Translations under genes and position numbers: made by a program
The notes under the pieces: model-generated
Databases searched by the model: none
What the model was told of the DNA's origin: nothing
What the model saw: only the letters and a program-made list of their open reading frames with translations
Source: JACJXF01 sp964349045
GTDB taxonomy: Bacteria > Bacteroidota > Bacteroidia > Bacteroidales > GCA-2748055
DNA: 39,145 nucleotides
Direction: 5' to 3'
NCBI GenBank assembly: GCA_964349045.1
Contig: CAYGFI010000026.1
Coordinates: 1 to 39,145 of the forward strand
Part shown: piece after piece, positions 31,613 through 39,145 of the stretch
Position numbering within the stretch: the stretch's first letter is position 1
Layout of the letters: each line of letters begins with the position of its first letter

Positions 31613-34600
31613 TTACCTTGTTATTACCAGCTGTTTTGTAATTATCTTTTCAGGAGTGATCAGTTTCAGGTGATAAATACCCGTTGGATGGTTCTTTGTT
31701 TCCCAGATCATCTGGTGGTTTCCTGATTCTTTTTTAGTTTTTATCAGTGTCTCAATCCTTCTGCCCAGCTGGTCGAAAATTGCCATATCAACAAACTGTG
31801 GGTCAGGCAGGGTGAAATTAATCGTTGTATAATTGATTAATGGATTCGGGTATACATCAAGGATTAAGCCTGTTTCCCTGATTTCATCAACTTTTAGAGC
31901 ATTTTTGGTAAAAACAAAGCTGCAGAACTCATCAGTCTGACCGCTTATAGGATCAGACACTCTTAAGCAGACCAGGTATTTCCCAGGTAACTGGTAGTAG
32001 TGGGTAACTTTTCCGGAAGTGGAATCCATCACAGTAAAGGATGCTTTTTTGACTTGCTTGTCACCAAAGTCCCATTCAACAGTAGCTCCATCCCCTGAAC
32101 TGGCGCTTACAAGGTCAACAGGGTAACCTGCGACTTTTTTATCGGGTTCGAAAGCCTCATAACCAAATGCTGCTTTCAGAACCTGGGTTTCTGCAACATT
32201 CAACAGTTTATACTCATTGCTGACACATCCGCTGACAGTGTTCTCAACCCTTAGTTGAACAAGGTAATATCCTTTCTCGCTGTAAATATGGCTGGGATCT
32301 TTAACAGAGGATACTGAGTCCGTCTTACTGTCACCAAAATCCCATGTGAACTTATTGATATTCCCGAAGGAATTATCCACAAATTTTACTTCAAGAGTTG
32401 TGGAATCAACAGTAAACATAAAGTTTGCGCGGCAATCATTTGCGGCACTTCCAGCAACCAGAATCCATTTGCAGGTCATATTCCGGATTCCCTGGGAATT
32501 AATTACATTAAGACAAACGTAATGGTACCCACCTTTGGTAAAGGTATGAGAAGGATCTGTGTTTTCGGAGTTTTCTGATCCATCACCAAAGTTCCAGATC
32601 GAGCCAACTATATCACCTATGGATTTATTTTTGAATGAAACCTCTGGATTTGACGGATCAAGGATGTAAATGAAGTCGGCTTCACAATCGTTGCCTAATT
32701 CTCCGATCAGGAGCATCTCCTCATAATAGTCCATACACCCGCTATTGAAGTCAAATGTATTTAAGCCAACGGAATAGATACCTCCATTGGAGAATTCATG
32801 TACAGGGTTATCCTGTGTTGAGAATCTGCCATCACCAAAGGACCAAAGCAACGCGGTTGCTTCACCAACATTTTTGTTAGTAAAATACCCGGTGTTTGTT
32901 GAAGGATCAATATAACTTACAAAATCTGCAGAACAGTCGATCTCTCCTACCTGAACCGGCTGAACATAAAAATCGATGCAGTCGTTCGTGTTATCAATAA
33001 CAGTTTGTCCAGCCAGGTAAATACCAGCCTTTTTATAAAGTTTAACAGGATTTTGTAATACGCTGAAGGTACCATCGCCAAAATCCCAGTAATAATAATC
33101 AATATTGCCTTTTGAATCGTCACTGAAAATCACAGTGTTAAAAACCGGATCTACGCCGAAAGTAAAACCAGCCCGACAATCAACACTTCCTACCTGGATA
33201 AACTGTGTAAACATATCCATACATTTGTTTGTACTGTTCCTGACAGACAGGCCAACCAGGTAATAACCGGGGGTTGAATAAGTATGAGCGGGATTTTCCA
33301 GGGAGGATGAACTGCCATCTCCAAAGGTCCAGAAATAATCCGTTACAGAACCAGAAGCTTTGCTGGAAAATGTTACCATCAGATCAGACGGATTAATAAA
33401 ATAGCTAAAATCCGATCTGATTGTACAGGCAATTTCGCCAACGACTATCACTTTACAAACAGATTGCAGAAGGAGATTTACTTTATCAATGGCTGTAAGG
33501 CATACTGTATACACACCGGGTTTTGAGTAGGTATAAACCGGATTTTGAGTTTTCATTACCTTACCATCACCCATGGTCCAGTACCAGTCAGTAGTGTTTG
33601 AGGTTGATAAGTCGCTGAAGCTAACAGTTAAATTGGTCGGATTGGTAAAGAATGAGAAATCCGCAACGATATATTTCTCACCTACCGGTGCATAAATTAC
33701 ATCTTTACAGCTAACAGACTGACATCCGTTTGTGCTATTCCATATGGTTAAACAAACCTTAAACACACCTGCTTTAAGATATGCATACTCAGGATTAGCC
33801 AGGGTACTGAAATTCCCATCACCAAAATTCCAGTAATAATCAGTTGCATTCTGTGATGATGAGGTAAAGTTGATCATTCCTGAAATTGACTGGAAAGTGT
33901 ATACAAAATCAGACTGACATTCAGCTCTCGTGTTGAAAGTGATTTGGTTACCATAAAATGTTCCCCCACTATTAGTTGCGTAAGCCCTGACATAATAAGT
34001 TGAATTTACATTAAGTCCGGTTAAGTAACTTGCAAAACCACCAATACCCTGACCATCAGAAGTTTTACTATTTGTTATTGTTGGAAATGGAGTTGTACTC
34101 CAGCAAACTCCACGAGCGGTCACAGGGTATATCCCCTCATTAAAAATTTCACTTGTAGTAAATGCCGAAGTTGTTTTTATTGAAGTTACAGACGTTGTGA
34201 CTACAAATTGAGAACCGTCATTTAAAAGCAAAGCATAGGTATTTCGTGCCCAATCCACAATAAAGGTCATATCATAAGTTTTCCCGGTCAGCGTTTTAAA
34301 ATTTGGGCCGTCCGTTGCCTTGATAAAATTACCAGGATCACCCAGTATAGGCATTTCATCAGGACCCCAGCTTTCATTCCACAGGTGATCTTTGCGTATT
34401 TTAAATTCTCCATTTTGAAGGATCAACTGGTTCTTAAGTTCATAGGTAGATATATTCCCTGAAGTACCAACATATGTGAAATCCATATCATAATCCCAAT
34501 TGCCTAATGTTACTCCATCATTTTTATAGAAAGCGGTGCCAATCAGGCTAAAGATTTTTGTTGAAGCAATCTCATGGTAGGAGATAATTTCCCCTAAGGT

Positions 34601-37159
34601 TGCAATAATAGATGATGAGCCCCCTTTTTTTACAATTGGGAATGTCCCTAAGGTTGTATTCAAGCCAGATGAACCGGCTAAGGTTAAAACATCATTATTA
34701 TACACACTTATTGCATTTATAATATTACTGCCGGAGGGTATCGTCTTAATCCACTGAAAAGTACCATTATCAGAATATTTGGCAACAAAGAAGTCATTAC
34801 TTCCTTCCGGCGAGAAAAGAGCGCCATCAATGCTGATTATGCCCCTAAAGTGCCCCCCAACATATACATTTTCTAATTTATCAATATCCAATAAACTGCC
34901 ATAGTTAAAGGCTGTTGTTTTTTCATGAACAGCTTTTGCCCATACTATATCTCCTGAAGTATTAATTTTTGAAAGGAAAAATGAATATCCGGCGCCGATA
35001 GGATTTGAAAGTGTATATTCTCCAAAAACAGCGTTATTAACGCACCAACCCCAGAGGTATGTATTTCCGTCTGCATCAGTTTTAATATCAGTAGGCCAGC
35101 CATCAGAATAAGCAGCCCCCATAACACCTCCATATGTTTTTGCCCAAAGAGCATTACCATCCGGATCAAATTTCACCAATACTGTTGAACCATCGTTGTA
35201 GGTCTGGTTAAGAATTACAGAACCAATTGTAGCAGAACCTGTTGCATCAGATAAATGGATCTCACTTGTAAGATATATATTATTATCGGCATCGGTAGTT
35301 ATAAGTGACAAGTAGTATGATTCCATCTGAAAGCTTTTTTCCCATAGCTGGTTTCCAAAGGGATCAAATTTCACCAGGTAATTAGCCGGAGAAATAACAC
35401 CAGAAACCAGAACGTTTCCGGAATTATCGGAAGCAACTGTTATATTAGGAGAAACACTTATGTCTAAATTCATCTTTGATGCCCATAATAATGCTCCGGC
35501 TGAACTATACTTTGCCACATAACCTTCAAATCCTGTATTATCTGTTGTCAGGGTCGTAGTATCGATGGTCAGACTGATTTTGAATAAACCTACTGTGAGA
35601 ACATTATTATCCTTATCAAGGATAAATGCGGGTCCGAAAAGAGAAGGCTCCCAATCGGCTATCTGGTTCATCCACAACAAATTACCGTTAATATCGAGTT
35701 TCGAAATAACGGTAACATAGGTATTTGTATTGATAATGGTTCCGAAATAATCAACATATCCAATAACTCTCGATTGAACATAAGTATTTCCGGAAGCGTC
35801 ATGTTTTATATATTTATGGGTAACTGTACCTGACTGAATCAGGCCGGATCCGATTTTTTGCCATTCAGGAGTCATATCCCCTGAAAACTGGTTAAAATAA
35901 AGATTACCGTAATTAGCTGCTCCGGGATAATTATAGGAGCCCACGGTCAGAACTTTACCTGCCGGGGTTACATAAACTTTATTGGGTAAAGTGTTTTGCA
36001 ATTCGTATGCATTTATAGCATTTCCGTCAGAATCGAATCTGACAAGGAACTGTCCGTTATTCGGATCGACCGATACGGAGCCATATTGGAAAGGACTTGC
36101 AATGGCTCCATATTCATAAATATTATTAAGATTATCTGTAAATAACCTGTAATTCCTCATTTCACGATTTGCGTTAACATATTGAGTACTTGACTTAGCC
36201 CAGTAAAAATTAAAGGAATTATCGCATTTGGCAATGTAGGTGTAATTCTGACCAGCAGATGCCGTATTATTAATAGTAATTGACCCCAGTACTAAATTTT
36301 CTGTATAGGCACCTGTAATTATCAGATTTCCTGTATTATCCATTACTATATTACTTACTGAAGAACCATCCTGAGTTGTGGAGCCGCCAACAACCATTGA
36401 GGAGCTATATACTCCATCTAAATTCGCTTTTAAAAGAAAACCGGTATTATACCCCCCTAAGGCATTCAGGGTAATTGTACCAAAAGTTGTGGACGGGGAC
36501 TGAAGAGTTCCTCCGATATAAAGATTCGTGCCATAAACGGCAATAGCCTGCAATGTCTGGGTGGTATATGACTGTTCCCATAGAATCGTACCTGAACTGT
36601 TGAATTTAATTAATTTGCTGCTCCTTCCGATTAAATAAAGGTTTCCATTATCATCAAGAGCAATTTTTGAACCCCCATTACCATTGGATGCGAATGCAGT
36701 TGCCCAAATACCGTTTCCATTTGAATCAAACTTGGCAAAAAACGAGTTGACTAACAGGTCGGATGCAACCGTGCTGCCTCCTATGGTAACATTACCTGTG
36801 AATGCACAAGATAAATAAATATTTCCTGATGCGTCTGTTATAATAGCATTTGGAAATATACTTCCATTGACATCTGCATTGAATTGTTTTGTCCAGATAG
36901 CAGTCCCACTATTATTAATTTTCGATAATAGAAGATCACGAAAACCTATAGTTGTAAATGAAGCGCCTTCAAAAGTTATAGGTCCGCTTATGCCAGCGGC
37001 CATGTATACGCTTTCTGCATCAGCAGTTACAACATCTGCACTTTGAAAACCAAAAGTGTTTGTCTGAAGGAGTCTTGTCCAGTCGGGAGCCTGTGCAGAA
37101 TTAATTTTAAGGCCTGCGGTAAAAAGCAGAATGAGAATAAGAATTGCAAATTTTTTCAT
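31613..37159 (-). CDS. giant secreted PKD-repeat protein with beta-propeller-like N-terminus and T9SS sorting domain
   Basis: A 1848-residue surface or secreted protein. Signal peptide MKKFAILILILLFTAGLKINSA. Residues about 23-860 contain many SBBP-like repeats of the form DADGNTYLWG, KFDPDGNALWAKTYGG and AGDIVWAKAV, which probably form beta-propellers. Residues about 875-985 resemble a SusE/SusF-type domain (FYKNDGVTLGNWDYDMDFTY), followed by a fibronectin type III-like segment (ARGVCWSTTPFPTI ... YYVRAYATNSGG). Then come eight PKD-like domains, each with a WxFGDG-type turn (YYWNFGDGNFST, YFWTFGDGSSSS, FTWDFGDSKTDS). The last 80 residues (VYPNPLINYTTINFTL ... GIYHLKLITPEKIITKQLVI) are a type A T9SS sorting domain. 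Adhesion or matrix function is inferred; no catalytic domain was recognised. A strong terminator follows. Confidence 0.92.
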   Translation of the reverse strand: MKKFAILILILLFTAGLKINSAQAPDWTRLLQTNTFGFQSADVVTADAESVYMAAGISGPITFEGASFTTIGFRDLLLSKINNSGTAIWTKQFNADVNGSIFPNAIITDASGNIYLSCAFTGNVTIGGSTVASDLLVNSFFAKFDSNGNGIWATAFASNGNGGSKIALDDNGNLYLIGRSSKLIKFNSSGTILWEQSYTTQTLQAIAVYGTNLYIGGTLQSPSTTFGTITLNALGGYNTGFLLKANLDGVYSSSMVVGGSTTQDGSSVSNIVMDNTGNLIITGAYTENLVLGSITINNTASAGQNYTYIAKCDNSFNFYWAKSSTQYVNANREMRNYRLFTDNLNNIYEYGAIASPFQYGSVSVDPNNGQFLVRFDSDGNAINAYELQNTLPNKVYVTPAGKVLTVGSYNYPGAANYGNLYFNQFSGDMTPEWQKIGSGLIQSGTVTHKYIKHDASGNTYVQSRVIGYVDYFGTIINTNTYVTVISKLDINGNLLWMNQIADWEPSLFGPAFILDKDNNVLTVGLFKISLTIDTTTLTTDNTGFEGYVAKYSSAGALLWASKMNLDISVSPNITVASDNSGNVLVSGVISPANYLVKFDPFGNQLWEKSFQMESYYLSLITTDADNNIYLTSEIHLSDATGSATIGSVILNQTYNDGSTVLVKFDPDGNALWAKTYGGVMGAAYSDGWPTDIKTDADGNTYLWGWCVNNAVFGEYTLSNPIGAGYSFFLSKINTSGDIVWAKAVHEKTTAFNYGSLLDIDKLENVYVGGHFRGIISIDGALFSPEGSNDFFVAKYSDNGTFQWIKTIPSGSNIINAISVYNNDVLTLAGSSGLNTTLGTFPIVKKGGSSSIIATLGEIISYHEIASTKIFSLIGTAFYKNDGVTLGNWDYDMDFTYVGTSGNISTYELKNQLILQNGEFKIRKDHLWNESWGPDEMPILGDPGNFIKATDGPNFKTLTGKTYDMTFIVDWARNTYALLLNDGSQFVVTTSVTSIKTTSAFTTSEIFNEGIYPVTARGVCWSTTPFPTITNSKTSDGQGIGGFASYLTGLNVNSTYYVRAYATNSGGTFYGNQITFNTRAECQSDFVYTFQSISGMINFTSSSQNATDYYWNFGDGNFSTLANPEYAYLKAGVFKVCLTIWNSTNGCQSVSCKDVIYAPVGEKYIVADFSFFTNPTNLTVSFSDLSTSNTTDWYWTMGDGKVMKTQNPVYTYSKPGVYTVCLTAIDKVNLLLQSVCKVIVVGEIACTIRSDFSYFINPSDLMVTFSSKASGSVTDYFWTFGDGSSSSLENPAHTYSTPGYYLVGLSVRNSTNKCMDMFTQFIQVGSVDCRAGFTFGVDPVFNTVIFSDDSKGNIDYYYWDFGDGTFSVLQNPVKLYKKAGIYLAGQTVIDNTNDCIDFYVQPVQVGEIDCSADFVSYIDPSTNTGYFTNKNVGEATALLWSFGDGRFSTQDNPVHEFSNGGIYSVGLNTFDFNSGCMDYYEEMLLIGELGNDCEADFIYILDPSNPEVSFKNKSIGDIVGSIWNFGDGSENSENTDPSHTFTKGGYHYVCLNVINSQGIRNMTCKWILVAGSAANDCRANFMFTVDSTTLEVKFVDNSFGNINKFTWDFGDSKTDSVSSVKDPSHIYSEKGYYLVQLRVENTVSGCVSNEYKLLNVAETQVLKAAFGYEAFEPDKKVAGYPVDLVSASSGDGATVEWDFGDKQVKKASFTVMDSTSGKVTHYYQLPGKYLVCLRVSDPISGQTDEFCSFVFTKNALKVDEIRETGLILDVYPNPLINYTTINFTLPDPQFVDMAIFDQLGRRIETLIKTKKESGNHQMIWETKNHPTGIYHLKLITPEKIITKQLVITR

Positions 37160-37203
37160 TCGAAAATATTTAAGTTATGTTATTGTATATTAAGTTGTTT
37201 CTC

Positions 37204-37262
37204 ATGGAACCCTCATGTATTTTCATGTCCTTGTTGTGTACGTCAGTGCATGAGGGTTTCAT
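37204..37262. repeat. inverted-repeat element 1 upstream of the PKD gene
   Basis: ATGGAACCCTCATG (37204-37217) pairs with CATGAGGGTTTCAT (37249-37262), 14-bp arms with one G-T wobble and a 31-base interior. It shares arm sequence with the adjacent element and with 14682-14770. It lies 45 bases before the start codon of the minus-strand gene. Confidence 0.8.
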
Positions 37263-37290
37263 ATGGCTATAATTTATTTTTAATGGTCAT

Positions 37291-37357
37291 ATGGAACCCG
37301 CATGTTATGAAATTATAATCAATTGTGTTTGTGTTTCACGAAACATGTGGGTTTCAT
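37291..37357. repeat. inverted-repeat element 2 upstream of the PKD gene
   Basis: ATGGAACCCGCATGTT (37291-37306) pairs with AACATGTGGGTTTCAT (37342-37357), 16-bp arms with two G-T wobbles and a 35-base interior. The arms differ from element 1 by paired changes (CCCTC/GAGGG versus CCCGC/GTGGG), so pairing is kept while sequence changes. Confidence 0.8.
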
Positions 37358-37545
37358 AGGTTAAGTTTTACGTTTTAATTGTTTTCGTTTATAAATAACA
37401 GTGCTATTTTTATTTTGTCTAATTCGAAACAACAATAAATAATCCAATTGGTTCAAACTATATGCTTGAATTGTTGTGGTTTGTCGGGAAGGCTGAGGTA
37501 TTATAATAGCAATCCTAATGGTATAAATACCTGTAAATTAACTGT
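37358..37545. other. intergenic, nothing recognised
   Basis: Rest of the 386-base spacer between the PKD gene and the YedK gene; AT-rich, no gene, promoter match or repeat seen beyond the two inverted elements. Confidence 0.4.
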
Positions 37546-38271
37546 TTAAAAAAGTTTAGGATTCTGATTATATTGAACTTCCTCAATAAGTGAAGGATCA
37601 TAGATATCCGGATTTTTGAGAGCGATTTTGCGTGATACCGGGTAAGCCTCCAAAAAGTTTTCAGGAAAAGGTTTAAGTAATTCAATAATTGCATCTTTAG
37701 AAGAATACGGATTAATATAATCTTCTTCTTTTTCTTTTGGTAATATCACCGGCATCCGTTTCTTCAGGTTATGGATTTTTTCCATCAGTGGATTTGCTGT
37801 GGTTGTCAGTATCGAAAAAGTTCTGACAATCTCTCCGGTTTCCGGATTATTCCAGGTATCATAAATTCCCGCGAAAGCAAAAATATCATTGTCCTTTAAC
37901 CTGATATAATAAGGTATTTTAAGCTCAGGTGTAGTGTGGTACTCAAAAAATCCATGTGCAGACACCAGGCAGCGTCCGGATTGCATTGCTTTTCGGAAGG
38001 TGGGTTTATCCCAGGCAGTTTCTGCCCTTGCATTGGCTGTGGAGTAACGTGTTTTTTCAGCGCTTGCTTCATCTTTACTCCAGAATGGAATCAGACCCCA
38101 CTGGAAAAATTGTGCTTCATTTCTTTTATCAGCGGTAATTACGGGCATTAAAGGCTTGTTAAAAGCAGACTGAAAAAAAGCCGGGGTATACCTGGTATCC
38201 TCAGGGAATTTTACATTGAATCGTTTTTCGAGTTCTTTTCGCTGGATGTTGTGTTCGACGAAGTAGCACAT
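37546..38271 (-). CDS. yedK: SOS response-associated peptidase (YedK/HMCES, SRAP domain)
   Basis: A 241-residue SRAP protein that covalently captures abasic sites in single-stranded DNA. Catalytic Cys2 is exposed after removal of Met1 (MCYFVEH). Other active-site elements are present: Asn in YSTANARAET, Glu in SAHGFFEYHTT, and His in MEKIHNLKKRMPVIL, plus FQWGLIPFWSKD and RCLVSAHGFFEY. Length is normal for the family. Divergent from the Lon-domain gene, with a 134-base spacer that contains GTGACG-type repeats. No LexA-like site was identified. Confidence 0.93.
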   Translation of the reverse strand: MCYFVEHNIQRKELEKRFNVKFPEDTRYTPAFFQSAFNKPLMPVITADKRNEAQFFQWGLIPFWSKDEASAEKTRYSTANARAETAWDKPTFRKAMQSGRCLVSAHGFFEYHTTPELKIPYYIRLKDNDIFAFAGIYDTWNNPETGEIVRTFSILTTTANPLMEKIHNLKKRMPVILPKEKEEDYINPYSSKDAIIELLKPFPENFLEAYPVSRKIALKNPDIYDPSLIEEVQYNQNPKLF

Positions 38272-38280
38272 ATTTTTTAA

Positions 38281-38315
38281 GTGACGAAGTGATGATGTGA
38301 CGGGGTGACGGGGTT
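38281..38315. repeat. GTGACG-type short repeats
   Basis: GTGACGAAGTGATGATGTGA then GTGACGG-like repeats lie directly upstream of the YedK start. Similar text is seen at 11226-11240, so this seems to be a small dispersed intergenic repeat. Confidence 0.45.
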
Positions 38316-38405
38316 GTTGCTATAATTTAATTATGATTTACAATTAAACATTTGAAGAATTGGTTTGTTCTTAAGGTATAATTTAGAAAAGCAATTTACT
38401 AAGAA

Positions 38406-39008
38406 ATGAGTGACAACGAAAAAATATTACCCTATTTTCCATTAAATATTAGTCTCTTACCGGGAGAGGATCTTCCTTTACGGGTATTTGAACCAAGATA
38501 TAAACAGCTGATTAATGAATGTGAAGAAAAAGGATTAAGTTTTGGGATACCCTTTGTAAAAGACTCAAAAATGCAGAATTTTGGAGCGGAATGTAAAGTG
38601 AAACAGGTTGTAGCTACTAATTCAAAGGGTGAGATGGTTATTGTTGCTGAGGGAATTGCAATTTTTGAAGTTTTAAGTTTTCAGGATCCTATGCCGGAAA
38701 GGCTTTATGGCGGAGGAAAGATAAAACTATTTGATCCTGACCAGGAATTGAAAAATCCTGAATTACTTGGATTATTAATACACTATACAGATCATCTTGA
38801 TCCTGAATTTCTAAAAAATATAAGAGGCAATGAAATACGGGTCAATGATGTGGCAAAAGCCTTAAATCTATCATCGGAAGAAAAACATAAGTTCATTAGT
38901 CTTCAAATACAGCAAAAACAGGAATTGTTTTTAATTGGTCAGTTGAAATATCTTTATAAGCTCAGGGAACAGGAGAAGTTGCTGAAGAATGATTATTTTT
39001 TGAACTAA
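38406..39008 (+). CDS. Lon N-terminal substrate-binding domain protein
   Basis: A 200-residue stand-alone LON substrate-binding domain, lacking the AAA+ and protease parts of Lon. Conserved pieces are LPYFPLNISLLPGEDLPLRV, FEPRYKQLINECEE and GLSFGIPFV near the N-terminus, as in Lon residues 10-50; the C-terminal 80 residues form the helical part (LNLSSEEKHKFISLQIQQKQ). Such proteins in bacteria are of unknown function, perhaps adaptors that bind unfolded protein. No signal peptide. A 137-base spacer follows to the window end with nothing recognised in it. Confidence 0.88.
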   Translation: MSDNEKILPYFPLNISLLPGEDLPLRVFEPRYKQLINECEEKGLSFGIPFVKDSKMQNFGAECKVKQVVATNSKGEMVIVAEGIAIFEVLSFQDPMPERLYGGGKIKLFDPDQELKNPELLGLLIHYTDHLDPEFLKNIRGNEIRVNDVAKALNLSSEEKHKFISLQIQQKQELFLIGQLKYLYKLREQEKLLKNDYFLN

Positions 39009-39145
39009 TGTTCGGGTGGGTTCTATTTATCGATATAAGGTAGTTTCAATAAATGAGTCAAATTGTTCATTATTAGAATAATATCACCGAAAGTCAAAAA
39101 TACAATTCGAAACTTATTTTATCATTTTATATTTTATTACCGTAT

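Overview
The window looks like a contig from a Bacteroidota genome, probably Bacteroidales or a close order. The evidence is two secreted proteins with type IX secretion (T9SS) C-terminal sorting domains, a TonB-dependent receptor paired with a DUF4249 lipoprotein, a second outer-membrane beta-barrel receptor with a carboxypeptidase-like N-terminal domain, AT-rich intergenic DNA, and promoters of the Bacteroidota form TTTG-N19/20-TAnnTTTG. A run of 100 Ns inside a repeat array shows this is a draft or metagenome assembly.

Left part (1-9240): a truncated CotH-like gene butts against a Uup-type ABC-F ATPase. Then come msrA and an intact three-gene AmmeMemoRadiSam operon (radical SAM enzyme, Memo, AMMECR1) behind a consensus promoter. 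These are followed by a secreted cupredoxin with a T9SS tail, a sugar-porter MFS transporter with a clear terminator, and a DUF4395 membrane protein.

Middle (9240-23380): a 65-bp tandem palindromic repeat array interrupted by the assembly gap is followed by a secreted Thr/Arg-rich protein with an OB-like C-terminal part. A minus-strand operon encodes a Cys-cluster protein, glucose-6-phosphate dehydrogenase and 6-phosphogluconolactonase (oxidative pentose phosphate entry). Next is a nucleotidyltransferase-domain protein lying between a remnant DUF4249 C-terminus and the complete DUF4249 gene, then the partner TonB receptor, a second beta-barrel receptor, and leuA with operator-like dyads upstream.

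Right part (23380-39145): a minus-strand operon runs E2, fused E1 alpha/beta, flavodoxin (2-oxoacid dehydrogenase). It is followed by an unrecognised Rossmann-like protein and a serine hydrolase of the beta-lactamase fold. A 1.7-kb region without a credible protein gene contains the most notable feature of the window: a candidate structured non-coding RNA of about 480 nt on the minus strand (about 30695 to 30213). It has its own consensus promoter, a possible 5'/3' closing helix, several GNRA-tetraloop hairpins and an intrinsic terminator. I could not match it to RNase P RNA, tmRNA or another class I know. After a 33-bp repeat array comes a 1848-residue PKD-repeat T9SS protein, then inverted-repeat elements, a YedK/HMCES-type SRAP protein and a stand-alone Lon N-terminal domain protein.

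Most genes are housekeeping or envelope genes. No transposase, phage gene, CRISPR array, tRNA or rRNA was seen.
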